Positions 15,846-23,362 of a DNA stretch of 64,000 nucleotides are shown one piece after another. This DNA is from Sporobacter sp963675425 (GTDB lineage: Bacteria; Bacillota; Clostridia; Oscillospirales; Oscillospiraceae). The notes beneath the pieces were generated by a model, which saw nothing but the letters and a program-made list of their open reading frames with translations, was not told the DNA's origin and made no database searches. The position numbers and the translations under genes were made by a program. The stretch's first letter is position 1. Every line of letters starts with the position of its first letter. The stretch lies in contig OY776214.1 of assembly GCA_963675425.1 (NCBI GenBank), positions 4,402,001 to 4,466,000 of the forward strand. Direction: 5' to 3'.

Positions 15846-15941
15846 TTACGCCAGCATAATCGGCATTGTTTCATCAACCCGGCCCGCCTGCTCGCCGTGA
15901 TGATTGACGCCCGCCTCAGCTATAATTGTGATCTTATTCAT
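15846..15941 (-). pseudogene. Remnant of nonulosonate synthase (neuB/legI type)
   Basis: A 31-codon frame beginning MNKITIIAEAGVNHHG, which is the N-terminal signature of NeuB/PseI/LegI synthases, then running after about 18 residues into an unrelated tail and a stop. A full enzyme has about 340 residues, so nearly all of the gene is gone, apparently by an internal deletion. It sits exactly where neuB belongs, between the NeuC/LegG gene and the oxidoreductases. Unless another copy exists elsewhere, the pathway lacks its condensing enzyme. Confidence 0.75.
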
Positions 15942-15970
15942 ACGGCCAGCCCTTTTGACAGGCGGGCGTG

Positions 15971-17131
15971 TTAAACGTCCGTCCAATCGATATCGTGGAA
16001 TTTCTTTTTAAGGAGCGCCTTGAAGTTCGGCGCGGCGCGCAGTATCTCAATGATTTTCGCGGCGCTGCCGCCGCTGCCATACGGATTGATAACAGCTGAG
16101 CAGTCCGTCTTGAACGCCCGAAGTATCGCGTTTTTTATCGCTTCCTGATCCGGCGGGCAGCAAATCACCGACTCGGCCATCAGCCGGCCCTTTTGCCGGT
16201 CCCCGATATTGACTGTCGGCTTATGCAAAGACGGCGCTTCATACAGGCCGCTGGAGGAGTTGCCCACAACGGCGTCCGCCTGTGCCATCAGGCTGAGGTA
16301 TCGGCGCTGCCCCAGCGATGGAAACGCGGCTGCATTCGGATGGCGGGCCGTAAATTCCTCAAGCTGGCGGATGAGGCTCCGTCCTTCCGTGTCGGCGTTG
16401 GAATGTGTAAAAATGAGGCCCACATCAATCCCAAGCTCTTCGAGCGCCCGCGTCAGCTCCTCAAACTGTACGCCGGACGGCTGCGCGTCCAGCGTGACGG
16501 GATGAAACGTAATTAAAAGGTTCTTTTCTCTGAACTTAAACGGCAGTTCTTTTTCCAGCGCCGCACGGCTCATTTTTGGCAGCGCATCCAAGCGATCCAG
16601 CCCGAGATGCCCCACATTAAAAACACGGTCCGGGTCCTCCCCCAGCTGCAGGACGCGCCGGCGCGAAATCTCGTTGGTAACGAAATGCAAATGCGCCATT
16701 TTGGTAATGCTGTGCCGCAGCGCATCGTCAAAAGCTCCCTCGGTTACGTCACCCCCGGCGATATGCGCCACAGGGAGCCGCATCACCAGCGCCGCCTGCG
16801 CCGCGGCAAACACCTCGTAACGGTCCCCTAAAAGCACAAGCAGGTCCGGCCGGAGCCGCGCAAAGGCGTCGGCAAAGCCTATGGTCCCCAGCCCCATCGA
16901 TTTGGCTATTCCCACCGGCGTATCACTCGACAGCAAAGTTTCCACCCGGGCGGCTATCATTAACCCGTCGTCCTCAATCTCTTTATAGGTCAGCCCGAAT
17001 TCCGGCGACAGATGCATCCCCGTCACAACCAGCTGTAAACGCATGTTTCGTTCCTTTTCAACGGACTGCAGAAGGCCCGACAGAAGGCCGTATTCGGCGC
17101 GGGAGCCCGTCACCACGCAGATTTTTCGCAT
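15971..17131 (-). CDS. neuC: UDP/GDP-sugar 2-epimerase (hydrolysing), NeuC/LegG
   Basis: 386 residues. Begins Val-Val-Thr-Gly-Ser-Arg-Ala-Glu-Tyr-Gly; has Leu-Gly-Asp-Arg-Tyr-Glu, Ala-His-Ile-Ala-Gly-Gly-Asp-Val-Thr-Glu-Gly and the late Val-Gly-Asn-Ser-Ser-Ser-Gly motif, all diagnostic of hydrolysing 2-epimerases of the NeuC/LegG class. It makes the mannosamine-type precursor for nonulosonic acids. The intact length suggests it is still functional despite decay of the genes on either side. Confidence 0.88.
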   Translation of the reverse strand: MRKICVVTGSRAEYGLLSGLLQSVEKERNMRLQLVVTGMHLSPEFGLTYKEIEDDGLMIAARVETLLSSDTPVGIAKSMGLGTIGFADAFARLRPDLLVLLGDRYEVFAAAQAALVMRLPVAHIAGGDVTEGAFDDALRHSITKMAHLHFVTNEISRRRVLQLGEDPDRVFNVGHLGLDRLDALPKMSRAALEKELPFKFREKNLLITFHPVTLDAQPSGVQFEELTRALEELGIDVGLIFTHSNADTEGRSLIRQLEEFTARHPNAAAFPSLGQRRYLSLMAQADAVVGNSSSGLYEAPSLHKPTVNIGDRQKGRLMAESVICCPPDQEAIKNAILRAFKTDCSAVINPYGSGGSAAKIIEILRAAPNFKALLKKKFHDIDWTDV

Positions 17132-17159
17132 ATCGTCGCCTCCGTCTCGGTATCGGTAT

Positions 17160-17476
17160 GATTTTTTTCATCGTCGGCTCGCGCGCGGCCATTAGGACGT
17201 TGAGCGTACCTTTTATTTTAGTATCAACATACGATTCCGGTGAATAATATGACTAAGGAATCGCCATGAGCGCCGCCAGATGAAAGACAACGTCACAGCC
17301 CGCCATTGCTTTTTTAACGCCGTACGGATCCCGGATATCAACTGAAAATACATCAAGTGCTTTTCTTATTTCAACGGGTGATGCGTCGAGCCAAAAATAA
17401 ACGAATTATAGCAGACAAAAGCACGGTCAGATGAGGCCCGATAAAGCCCGTCCGCGCCCGTAACTAATAAATTCAT
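17160..17476 (-). pseudogene. Decayed LegB-type nucleotide-sugar dehydratase/epimerase
   Basis: Starts MNLLVTGADG, as NAD-dependent sugar epimerases do, then needs a frame change to continue Phe-Ile-Gly-Pro-His-Leu. After a deletion it resumes with Val-Asp-Ile-Arg-Asp-Pro-Tyr-Gly-Val and Cys-Asp-Val-Val-Phe-His-Leu-Ala-Ala-Leu, then hits TAG before Ser-Tyr-Tyr-Ser-Pro-Glu-Ser-Tyr-Val-Asp-Thr and Gly-Thr-Leu-Asn-Val-Leu. These blocks match LegB-like 4,6-dehydratases in order. The C-terminal two thirds are missing. It explains most of the 478-base gap 17132-17609. Confidence 0.8.
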
Positions 17477-17609
17477 CCGTCCACCTTCCGATCCAGCCGC
17501 CGTCTATCCATATATATTCCGGCAAGGCCGTATTAGAAGCATGTCAGGCGTTACCGCCCGTACATAGAAACACAATCGTTCCGTAAACAGCCGGAACCGG
17601 GGTCCTCAC

Positions 17610-19037
17610 ATGTCCATTAAAAATTTCCCCCTGATCTTTTGTCATTTAACAGATGAAGACGGAAATATCCTGGATCCTTACGAGCCAGGTTCCATTTGCT
17701 ATACGATAATTACGCCGCCCGGCAATTGCGTCGATATACTGACAAATCCGCCCTCAGCTCAGGCAGTGACTAAATCCTTTGTCACCGTTTCGATTTCAGG
17801 GTTCGTAGCCGTCTGCTCGGATTCCGGTATTTTATCCGTCCCCATCCCGTTTAACATTTTGTCAAGCTTCCTTATTTTCGCGCCACCAAGAACGTCGCTG
17901 AGCTTTGAAGTGAAAAAATTCAAATGCTGCGCCATGCCGGTCCGTACCGGGCACACACACGAAATCGATCAAATCAAAATCGCCATACATATCAGCACCA
18001 TTGCAAGCGCCGAGGGGCGGGCTTCGCTCGTTGTCCCGGAGCTGGATGAATCGCACAGCATTATCGGGACAGCCTGCATCAGCATCGACAGAGTCTATGA
18101 CAGCGTCTGTTTCAAGAGCAAAACCTGCCTCGAGCATACGAATGACCTGCGCTATGCGGAAACCTATCAGTACAATGCTGTATCCGACGGAACACAGCGG
18201 TTTTATACAAATACCGATGAGCTGAAAAAGTACGGCGCCCGGGGAATTTTATCCCCGGACGACGTCTCCTACTATAACTTATTCATCAACGGTGAGCTTC
18301 AGCCCCAAATCAACTATCAGGTTTCGCAGGGCCTGCTGGCACTGAAAACAGAAAATGTGCCGCCCAAAGGCCAGACCGTTATTTTAACGTTTGTGACCTT
18401 TAAAAATAAAAAAGGCGATATCATAACCGTGGACAGCCGCCAATACAGCGCCCTGTCCGACGGAACCCGGAGGATTTATACAAATGACGACGTGTTGAAA
18501 AAATACAGTAACAGCGGCATCCCCGCGCCCTCTGACGTCTCCTATTCCAACCTCTATGTCAACGGCGTGCTGCAGCCCTTACCGAATTATACGGTTAGAA
18601 GGGGCCTTCTTACGCTGAATACGGAGAACCTTCCACTGAAGGGCCAGATTCTCACGCTGGAATCGCTCGTCATCCGGAATCCATGCGGCGGCCTTTACCG
18701 AATAAAAACATATCAGTACAACGCCCGCTCCGCCGGCAAAAAAGTGTTCACAAGCAAAGACGGGCTGCCGCAATACGGCGGCACGCGGATCCTAAGCGCG
18801 GAATCCAGCGCTTATCAGAATCTCTTTGTAAACGGCGTGATTCAGCCTTCTATCAATTATACGGTCTGTCGAGACCGGCTGCGTCTGAATACAAAAAACG
18901 CACCCATTCAAAAAGCACCGGTATCGCTGCAATACGTCGGAGAGAATTCGGAGTTTTTACCCGGCGTCGATACCGTGTCGGACCTGGCCTTCAAAAAGTG
19001 GGCCGAGAGCTGTGGATTCACAGAAGCAGATACATAA
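17610..19037 (+). CDS. Triple DUF4183 spore-surface protein
   Basis: 475 residues. An N-terminal ~180-residue domain with several Cys residues is unassigned. Three DUF4183 repeats follow at roughly residues 183-262, 273-345 and 361-437, each with Gln-Tyr-x-Ala/Ser-x-Ser-x-Gly, a Tyr-Thr-Asn/Ser-x-Asp-x-Leu segment, Leu-Phe/Tyr-Val/Ile-Asn-Gly-x-x-Gln-Pro, and a closing Leu-x-Leu-x-Thr-x-Asn. No signal peptide is seen, which suits a mother-cell-made spore coat or exosporium component. The ribosome site is weak (GGGG seven bases upstream). It is divergent from the glycosylation operon. Confidence 0.82.
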   Translation: MSIKNFPLIFCHLTDEDGNILDPYEPGSICYTIITPPGNCVDILTNPPSAQAVTKSFVTVSISGFVAVCSDSGILSVPIPFNILSSFLIFAPPRTSLSFEVKKFKCCAMPVRTGHTHEIDQIKIAIHISTIASAEGRASLVVPELDESHSIIGTACISIDRVYDSVCFKSKTCLEHTNDLRYAETYQYNAVSDGTQRFYTNTDELKKYGARGILSPDDVSYYNLFINGELQPQINYQVSQGLLALKTENVPPKGQTVILTFVTFKNKKGDIITVDSRQYSALSDGTRRIYTNDDVLKKYSNSGIPAPSDVSYSNLYVNGVLQPLPNYTVRRGLLTLNTENLPLKGQILTLESLVIRNPCGGLYRIKTYQYNARSAGKKVFTSKDGLPQYGGTRILSAESSAYQNLFVNGVIQPSINYTVCRDRLRLNTKNAPIQKAPVSLQYVGENSEFLPGVDTVSDLAFKKWAESCGFTEADT

Positions 19038-19065
19038 GACTTAATAAATGTACCGGGTATGACTT

Positions 19066-19254
19066 GTGACGGGCGTGATATATTATGCCGCCGGCCCTGA
19101 CGCCGTCATCGGCAGCTTTGTGACCATTAACCCCGGCAGCAACATAAACGTGGGGCCCGACCAGATGGTCGGGCCCCTGACTGTTGAAAAAAACGCGAGA
19201 GCAGCTTTTTCGACAAACCAAGTCGCCGGTATCATCCCCGGCGGCTTTTGTTAA
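19066..19254 (+). CDS. Doubtful 62-codon frame after DUF4183 gene
   Basis: A GTG-start frame whose first half (Tyr-Tyr-Ala-Ala-Gly-Pro-Asp-Ala-Val, then Thr-Ile-Asn-Pro-Gly-Ser) could be a real surface-protein fragment. Its second half runs through two hairpins, one of them part of a dispersed repeat, so the C-terminus is not credible. There is no clear ribosome site. It may be the relic of a longer gene. Confidence 0.2.
   Translation: MTGVIYYAAGPDAVIGSFVTINPGSNINVGPDQMVGPLTVEKNARAAFSTNQVAGIIPGGFC
19152..19177. terminator. Strong GC hairpin
   Basis: A perfect 11-bp stem (GGGGCCCGACC with its complement) around loop AGAT. There is no T-run directly after it; together with the hairpin just downstream it probably ends transcription from the DUF4183 gene. 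Confidence 0.5.
19182..19215. repeat. Dispersed hairpin repeat, diverged copy
   Basis: TGTTGAAAAA...CTTTTTCGACA, preceded by GAC as in the other two copies (7265-7298 and 50914-50947). The central stem is degraded here. Confidence 0.5.
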
Positions 19255-19277
19255 ACGGCTCTATTCCCGTACTAGGG

Positions 19278-19305
19278 TTGTACACGGCGAAATATATTTT
19301 ATAGA
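19278..19305 (+). promoter_or_regulatory. Candidate promoter of GPH transporter
   Basis: TTGTAC (19278-19283) and TATAGA (19300-19305) with 16-base spacing, 46 bases before the transporter ATG. Confidence 0.4.
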
Positions 19306-19351
19306 CAGGCATCACCATGTAGGCAGACTAAAGCCATCTTTAAGGAGCGGT

Positions 19352-20704
19352 ATGAAACTTCCAAAAAACATCAAATACACGTATGCCCTGGCCTCAAGCG
19401 GCTATCACGTGACGCTGATACTGTACGCTATTTATCCCATTGTGTTTATGACAACCTGCCTGAAAATGCCGGCGGCTTCGGCCGCCGCCGTTATCAGCAT
19501 TGGGGAGGTATTGGATTTGATCCTTTCGCTGGGGCTTGGCGGCATGATAGAAAACTGCCGGCTCCGCTGGGGAAAATACCGTTCTTGGTTTTATATTGCG
19601 CCGCTGATTGCCGGGGTATCGTGCGTTTTATTCTTTTCGCCGTTTTTAAGCCGACTGCCGGCCGGCCTCATGCCGCCCGCCGCCATTTTTTTATACCTCG
19701 TCTGGAACGTATCGAGCACGGTCGTCATGATCTGCCACAGTACGCTCAACAATCTGCTCACGAAGGATCCGCAGGAGCGGGTGGGCCTGAACACGCTGAC
19801 CAATCAACTTAAGGCTGTTTTCGGGATGCTGTTTGGCAGCATCATCCTGCCGGTATTTTTTCTGGTGGGCGGGACAAAAAATGTTAACCTGCCGGGCATG
19901 ACCGTACTAGGGATTGTCTTCAGCCTTTTTTATATCCTGTGCTTTTTCAGCTTCGCCGCCGAGCTTAAAGGATTACCGTCAAACGACCAAGGCCGTTGCG
20001 AACGGATCCCGCTTCTGGAAACGGTGAAGCTGCTGCTTCACAACGGACGGCTGGCGGCGCTGACACTGGCCGCCACGCTCACCACCAGCGGCGAAATTAT
20101 TTACAACCTTCTGACGTCCTACTTTTTTATTTACGTACTGGGCAAAATTGAAATCCTCGGCGCTTTTAATTGGGCCTCCAAGCTGTTTTTGCTCATCGGC
20201 TCCACCACGGCCATCTGGTACGCACGCCGGCTGTCCAAGAAACGTATTTTCGTCCTGGCAAGCCTTCTGCAGGCGGCCATGTTCCTCGCAGCGTATTTCA
20301 CCGTGCAAAGGCCATTTCTCACGCTACTTATTATCTGTGCCGGCATCATGGGTCAGGGCATTGCCAGCTGTATGATTATTCCCATGTATTCCGACATTGC
20401 CGACACCGTCAGTAAAGAGAGCGGGAAACGTCCCGGCGCGGTCATGGCAGCGGGTACCCTGGTCTATAAATTTGCCGGTTTTATCGGCGCGCTGGGCACG
20501 TTTCTGCTGGCACGGGTGGGCTATGTCTCCGGCACGGAGCCTTCTGCCGGCGTTGTTCAGGGAATCCGAATGATATCCACCATCAATCCCTTCCTGTTTG
20601 TCGCCGCCGGCGCAGCCGTCCTTCTGCTGTTTTACCGATCCCGCTTTAAGTTAAAAAGCTACGGCGGCCCGGGTGCAAAACGCCGCGCCAGGAAGATGCT
20701 TTGA
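19352..20704 (+). CDS. GPH-family (MFS_2) sugar:cation symporter
   Basis: 450 residues with about 12 hydrophobic segments. The early Tyr-Ala-Leu-Ala-Ser-Ser-Gly-Tyr and the segment around residues 60-75 fit glycoside-pentoside-hexuronide:cation symporters (MelB-like). The start at 19352 follows AAGGAG; the open frame extends 56 codons upstream through a hairpin repeat and is not used. It probably imports a glycoside or uronide. It stands alone, with no hydrolase beside it. Confidence 0.8.
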   Translation: MKLPKNIKYTYALASSGYHVTLILYAIYPIVFMTTCLKMPAASAAAVISIGEVLDLILSLGLGGMIENCRLRWGKYRSWFYIAPLIAGVSCVLFFSPFLSRLPAGLMPPAAIFLYLVWNVSSTVVMICHSTLNNLLTKDPQERVGLNTLTNQLKAVFGMLFGSIILPVFFLVGGTKNVNLPGMTVLGIVFSLFYILCFFSFAAELKGLPSNDQGRCERIPLLETVKLLLHNGRLAALTLAATLTTSGEIIYNLLTSYFFIYVLGKIEILGAFNWASKLFLLIGSTTAIWYARRLSKKRIFVLASLLQAAMFLAAYFTVQRPFLTLLIICAGIMGQGIASCMIIPMYSDIADTVSKESGKRPGAVMAAGTLVYKFAGFIGALGTFLLARVGYVSGTEPSAGVVQGIRMISTINPFLFVAAGAAVLLLFYRSRFKLKSYGGPGAKRRARKML

Positions 20705-20787
20705 TTTTGTATCAACTATTCCGTATCCGGCAGCACTTCCGCATCGGATTCATTTACAACCAGTAAGACAAAACCCCGCCGCGGCGT

Positions 20788-21027
20788 CTATTTGATAATC
20801 CGTTTGGCCGCTTTCAATATTCTGTCCGTGAAGTCCTCGCCTTCATGCGCCTCGGCATCATAAACGCTCTCGCCGCCGTTTTCCAATGTATCCGGATTCT
20901 TTTTGTCACTCTTGAGCTTTTTGTATCCAAGGTAGGCGCCGGCGCCCAGAAGTGCCACGGTTGCCAGCTTCCCGAACGCACCCGAACCCGTTTTCCGCTG
21001 GACCAGTTCCAGACTGTAACTTTTCAT
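20788..21027 (-). CDS. Small membrane-anchored protein
   Basis: 79 residues with one N-terminal hydrophobic segment (about residues 18-35, Gly/Ala-rich) followed by a Lys-rich then acidic tail. AGGAGGG lies nine bases before the ATG. It is the last gene of the transhydroxylase-like/polyprenyl operon on this strand. No family recognised; YtxH-like proteins have a similar shape. Confidence 0.7.
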   Translation of the reverse strand: MKSYSLELVQRKTGSGAFGKLATVALLGAGAYLGYKKLKSDKKNPDTLENGGESVYDAEAHEGEDFTDRILKAAKRIIK

Positions 21028-21051
21028 AATATGTACCCTCCTGTTTAATGT

Positions 21052-22098
21052 CTAAGTTTGTTGACTAAGGCCGGAATAAGCATTCAGCGCCGATTGTTTC
21101 GTAAGGACGTGCGCCAACATAGTCAGCGCCGTTTTTTCCGGACAGGCCGGGAGGCTTTCCAGCGTATCCACAGCTTCATTAACGAGCTGTTTGATCAATA
21201 TTTCTGTTTCTCCGAGCGCATCCGTACTTTTTACGTACTGAATCAGCTCTTGAATTTGCCGCTCATTTTTGTTTTTCGTCTCCAGTAAGCTGCCAATTTC
21301 ATTCGGCACACCGCCTTTAAGCAAATGGAGTATGGGCAGTGTATAGATACCGTTTTTTAAATCCTGACCCGCCGCTTTTCCCGTAACACCCGCGTCGTCG
21401 TAATCCATCAGATCATCCCGCAGCTGAAACGCCGTGCCGAGGCGCTCGCCATAACTCTTCAAGGCACGTGCCTGAGACGCCTCCAAGCCGGCCGCCAGCG
21501 CGCCCGTATAGCAGCTGGCCGCAATCAGGCTTGCCGTTTTTCGGTAAATCTGCAAAAAATAAAGCGCTTCATTTTGCTCATCTGTTTTGTACCGGATCTT
21601 CAACTGCTCCAGCTCGCCCAGACACATCTGCTCCGAGACGTCCGTCAGCTCTTCGTTAATACCCGTACCTTTGTAGATACCGAGGATTTCCATGGCCTTC
21701 GCCAGAAGATAGTCCCCGCTTTGAACAGCGGCCAAGCTGCCGCTTGTTTTATTGATCGTCGGGCGGCCCCGTCTCACCGTCGCGTTATCCACGACATCGT
21801 CATGAACAAGGGACGCCGTATGCATCAGCTCCAGCATACACATAAGCGGCACAATATCTGCTTTTACATCCGTATGGCCGCTTTTTGCCAGCCTGTAGCA
21901 GAGCATTGCCAAAATCGGCCGAAGCCTTTTTCCGCCGGCTTTAATAACACGTGTCAGGTCCTGCCGCATGGCAGGCTCGGCATCCAGCAAAGCGCCAAGT
22001 GCAGTTTCCATGCGGCTGATTTCCGGGCAGCCATAGGGATTAAATATATATGAATCCTGTGTTATTTGATTTTTAGCAAGCTTTACATTGATACTCAT
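21052..22098 (-). CDS. Polyprenyl diphosphate synthase
   Basis: 348 residues with Gly-Gly-Lys-Arg-Leu-Arg-Pro, a first Asp-rich motif (Asp-Asp-Val-Val-Asp) after Leu-Val-His, and a second (Asp-Asp-Leu-Met-Asp) after Gln-Leu-Arg. These bind Mg-diphosphate in trans-isoprenyl chain elongation. Resembles the catalytic subunit of heptaprenyl/octaprenyl synthase, supplying the side chain of menaquinone. The start overlaps the preceding gene by four bases. With the MenA-like prenyltransferase at 27720 it suggests quinone production dedicated to this cluster. Confidence 0.88.
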   Translation of the reverse strand: MSINVKLAKNQITQDSYIFNPYGCPEISRMETALGALLDAEPAMRQDLTRVIKAGGKRLRPILAMLCYRLAKSGHTDVKADIVPLMCMLELMHTASLVHDDVVDNATVRRGRPTINKTSGSLAAVQSGDYLLAKAMEILGIYKGTGINEELTDVSEQMCLGELEQLKIRYKTDEQNEALYFLQIYRKTASLIAASCYTGALAAGLEASQARALKSYGERLGTAFQLRDDLMDYDDAGVTGKAAGQDLKNGIYTLPILHLLKGGVPNEIGSLLETKNKNERQIQELIQYVKSTDALGETEILIKQLVNEAVDTLESLPACPEKTALTMLAHVLTKQSALNAYSGLSQQT

Positions 22099-22505
22099 TG
22101 ATTTATCACTTCCGGCAAGCCGCCTATAAATTCCAGATATTCTTCAAGACACAGTGCCGATTGTGTATCGGCACTCAAATATGCGGCAAACGAATCGGTC
22201 AGTGGGACGCTGTCGAGCGGAATGAGGTTTTTTGAAAATTGGCTGAAAAAATAATCGCCAAGAAGGGTTGCCCACTCAGGATAGTCCCCCGCCATACTGT
22301 GCAATTTCCGAAACAGGTAAAAACTTTGACAGGCTGCAGCCAATTCAGCGGCGTTTTTTCCCCGGTAAACCCGCGTGGCTTCATCGGCGGAAATATAGCG
22401 TTCTGAATAGGGCAGCTCCGGCAACGGACTTTGGCTCCACAGGCAATATCCTTCCGCCAGGAGCGCGACAACCCGGGCTTTGTCCTGTATCGGTATGCTT
22501 TCCAT
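22095..22505 (-). CDS. Possible HepS-like polyprenyl synthase subunit
   Basis: 136 residues, helical. The segment Leu-Leu-Gly-Asp-Tyr-Phe-Phe-Ser-Gln-Phe resembles the Gly-Asp-Tyr motif of the regulatory subunit of heptaprenyl diphosphate synthase, and the gene is translationally coupled to the catalytic subunit. A TorD-type molybdoenzyme chaperone is the alternative, since it also follows a molybdopterin enzyme and its ferredoxin subunit. AAGGAA precedes the ATG. Confidence 0.55.
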   Translation of the reverse strand: MESIPIQDKARVVALLAEGYCLWSQSPLPELPYSERYISADEATRVYRGKNAAELAAACQSFYLFRKLHSMAGDYPEWATLLGDYFFSQFSKNLIPLDSVPLTDSFAAYLSADTQSALCLEEYLEFIGGLPEVINQ

Positions 22506-22519
22506 CCGCCGTTCCTTTC

Positions 22520-23362
22520 CTAAGCTTTTTCAAATTCCATGACGTCAAGGCCGATACTCTCCGTATCAACCGTTACTTCACGGACAATCGGCTTGTATCC
22601 CGGCATCGTACACCGCAGTTCAAACGTCCCGCTGCTTGGCGGAATGCGGTCGATTTTAAATTCGCCGAAAAAGTCCGTCTTAATTTCCGTAAGCCATTCG
22701 CCGTCCAGCCATAGCTGAACGGTGGCGTTGACGGCGGCTTTTTGGACGCCGTCCTGCCGGTAAGCCAGCGCGCCGGCTATAAAGCAGGTCTTGTATTTAT
22801 AAAGATTTCTGTATAAAACCCTTGGAGCATTGCTTTCATACAGCGGTTTTAGCTTTTGCTCTTCCACAAGCTTTTCAAAGGCGTCGTCCTCACAGCGGAC
22901 GAAACTGAGCGCGCGCAGCGGGCAAGCCTGGACACAGCGCGGCTCGGCCCAGCCGGCATCCAGCAGATGGGCGCACATCGTGCATTTCTGCGCCGTTTTG
23001 AGTTCCTCGTTCCACGAAATCATACCGTACGGGCAAGCTCCCACAAGCGCCTCGTTACCTTTGGCCTTTTCGGGGTCGAGCAGCACGACACCGTCACCGC
23101 GCGTTTTTACAGCATCGGGAAACGCTTTTTCACAGGGCGCGTCCTGACAGTGCTGACACAGCTTCGGTACAAAGCAGACCTCGGTAAAGGGCGCCGCGCC
23201 CCGCTCGTGCTTTGAGGGATTAATCCATTTTTCGTCATGCTTCTGCTGCTCATCCGTATACGGCAGCCAGCTGTTGCCGACGTGCTCATCCTTACAGGCT
23301 ACCATACAGTTAAAGCAGCCGACACACTTACTCAGGTCGACGACTAAATGCACTTTTTCCAC
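22520..23362 (-). CDS. Three-cluster ferredoxin subunit of molybdopterin enzyme
   Basis: 280 residues. Twelve cluster Cys: Cys-Val-Gly-Cys-Phe-Asn-Cys-Met-Val-Ala-Cys, then Cys-Gln-His-Cys-x4-Cys plus Ala-Cys-Pro-Tyr-Gly, then Cys-Thr-Met-Cys and Cys-Val-Gln-Ala-Cys-Pro. That is enough for three [4Fe-4S] clusters; the fourth Cys usual in DmsB-type motif II is absent. From about residue 195 a beta-rich carboxypeptidase-regulatory-like domain follows. Both traits match the small subunit of pyrogallol-phloroglucinol transhydroxylase. A GTG at 23362 is chosen because GGGGAG precedes it and it aligns end to end with the paralogue at 49358. It overlaps the large-subunit gene by 19 bases. Confidence 0.85.
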   Translation of the reverse strand: MEKVHLVVDLSKCVGCFNCMVACKDEHVGNSWLPYTDEQQKHDEKWINPSKHERGAAPFTEVCFVPKLCQHCQDAPCEKAFPDAVKTRGDGVVLLDPEKAKGNEALVGACPYGMISWNEELKTAQKCTMCAHLLDAGWAEPRCVQACPLRALSFVRCEDDAFEKLVEEQKLKPLYESNAPRVLYRNLYKYKTCFIAGALAYRQDGVQKAAVNATVQLWLDGEWLTEIKTDFFGEFKIDRIPPSSGTFELRCTMPGYKPIVREVTVDTESIGLDVMEFEKA

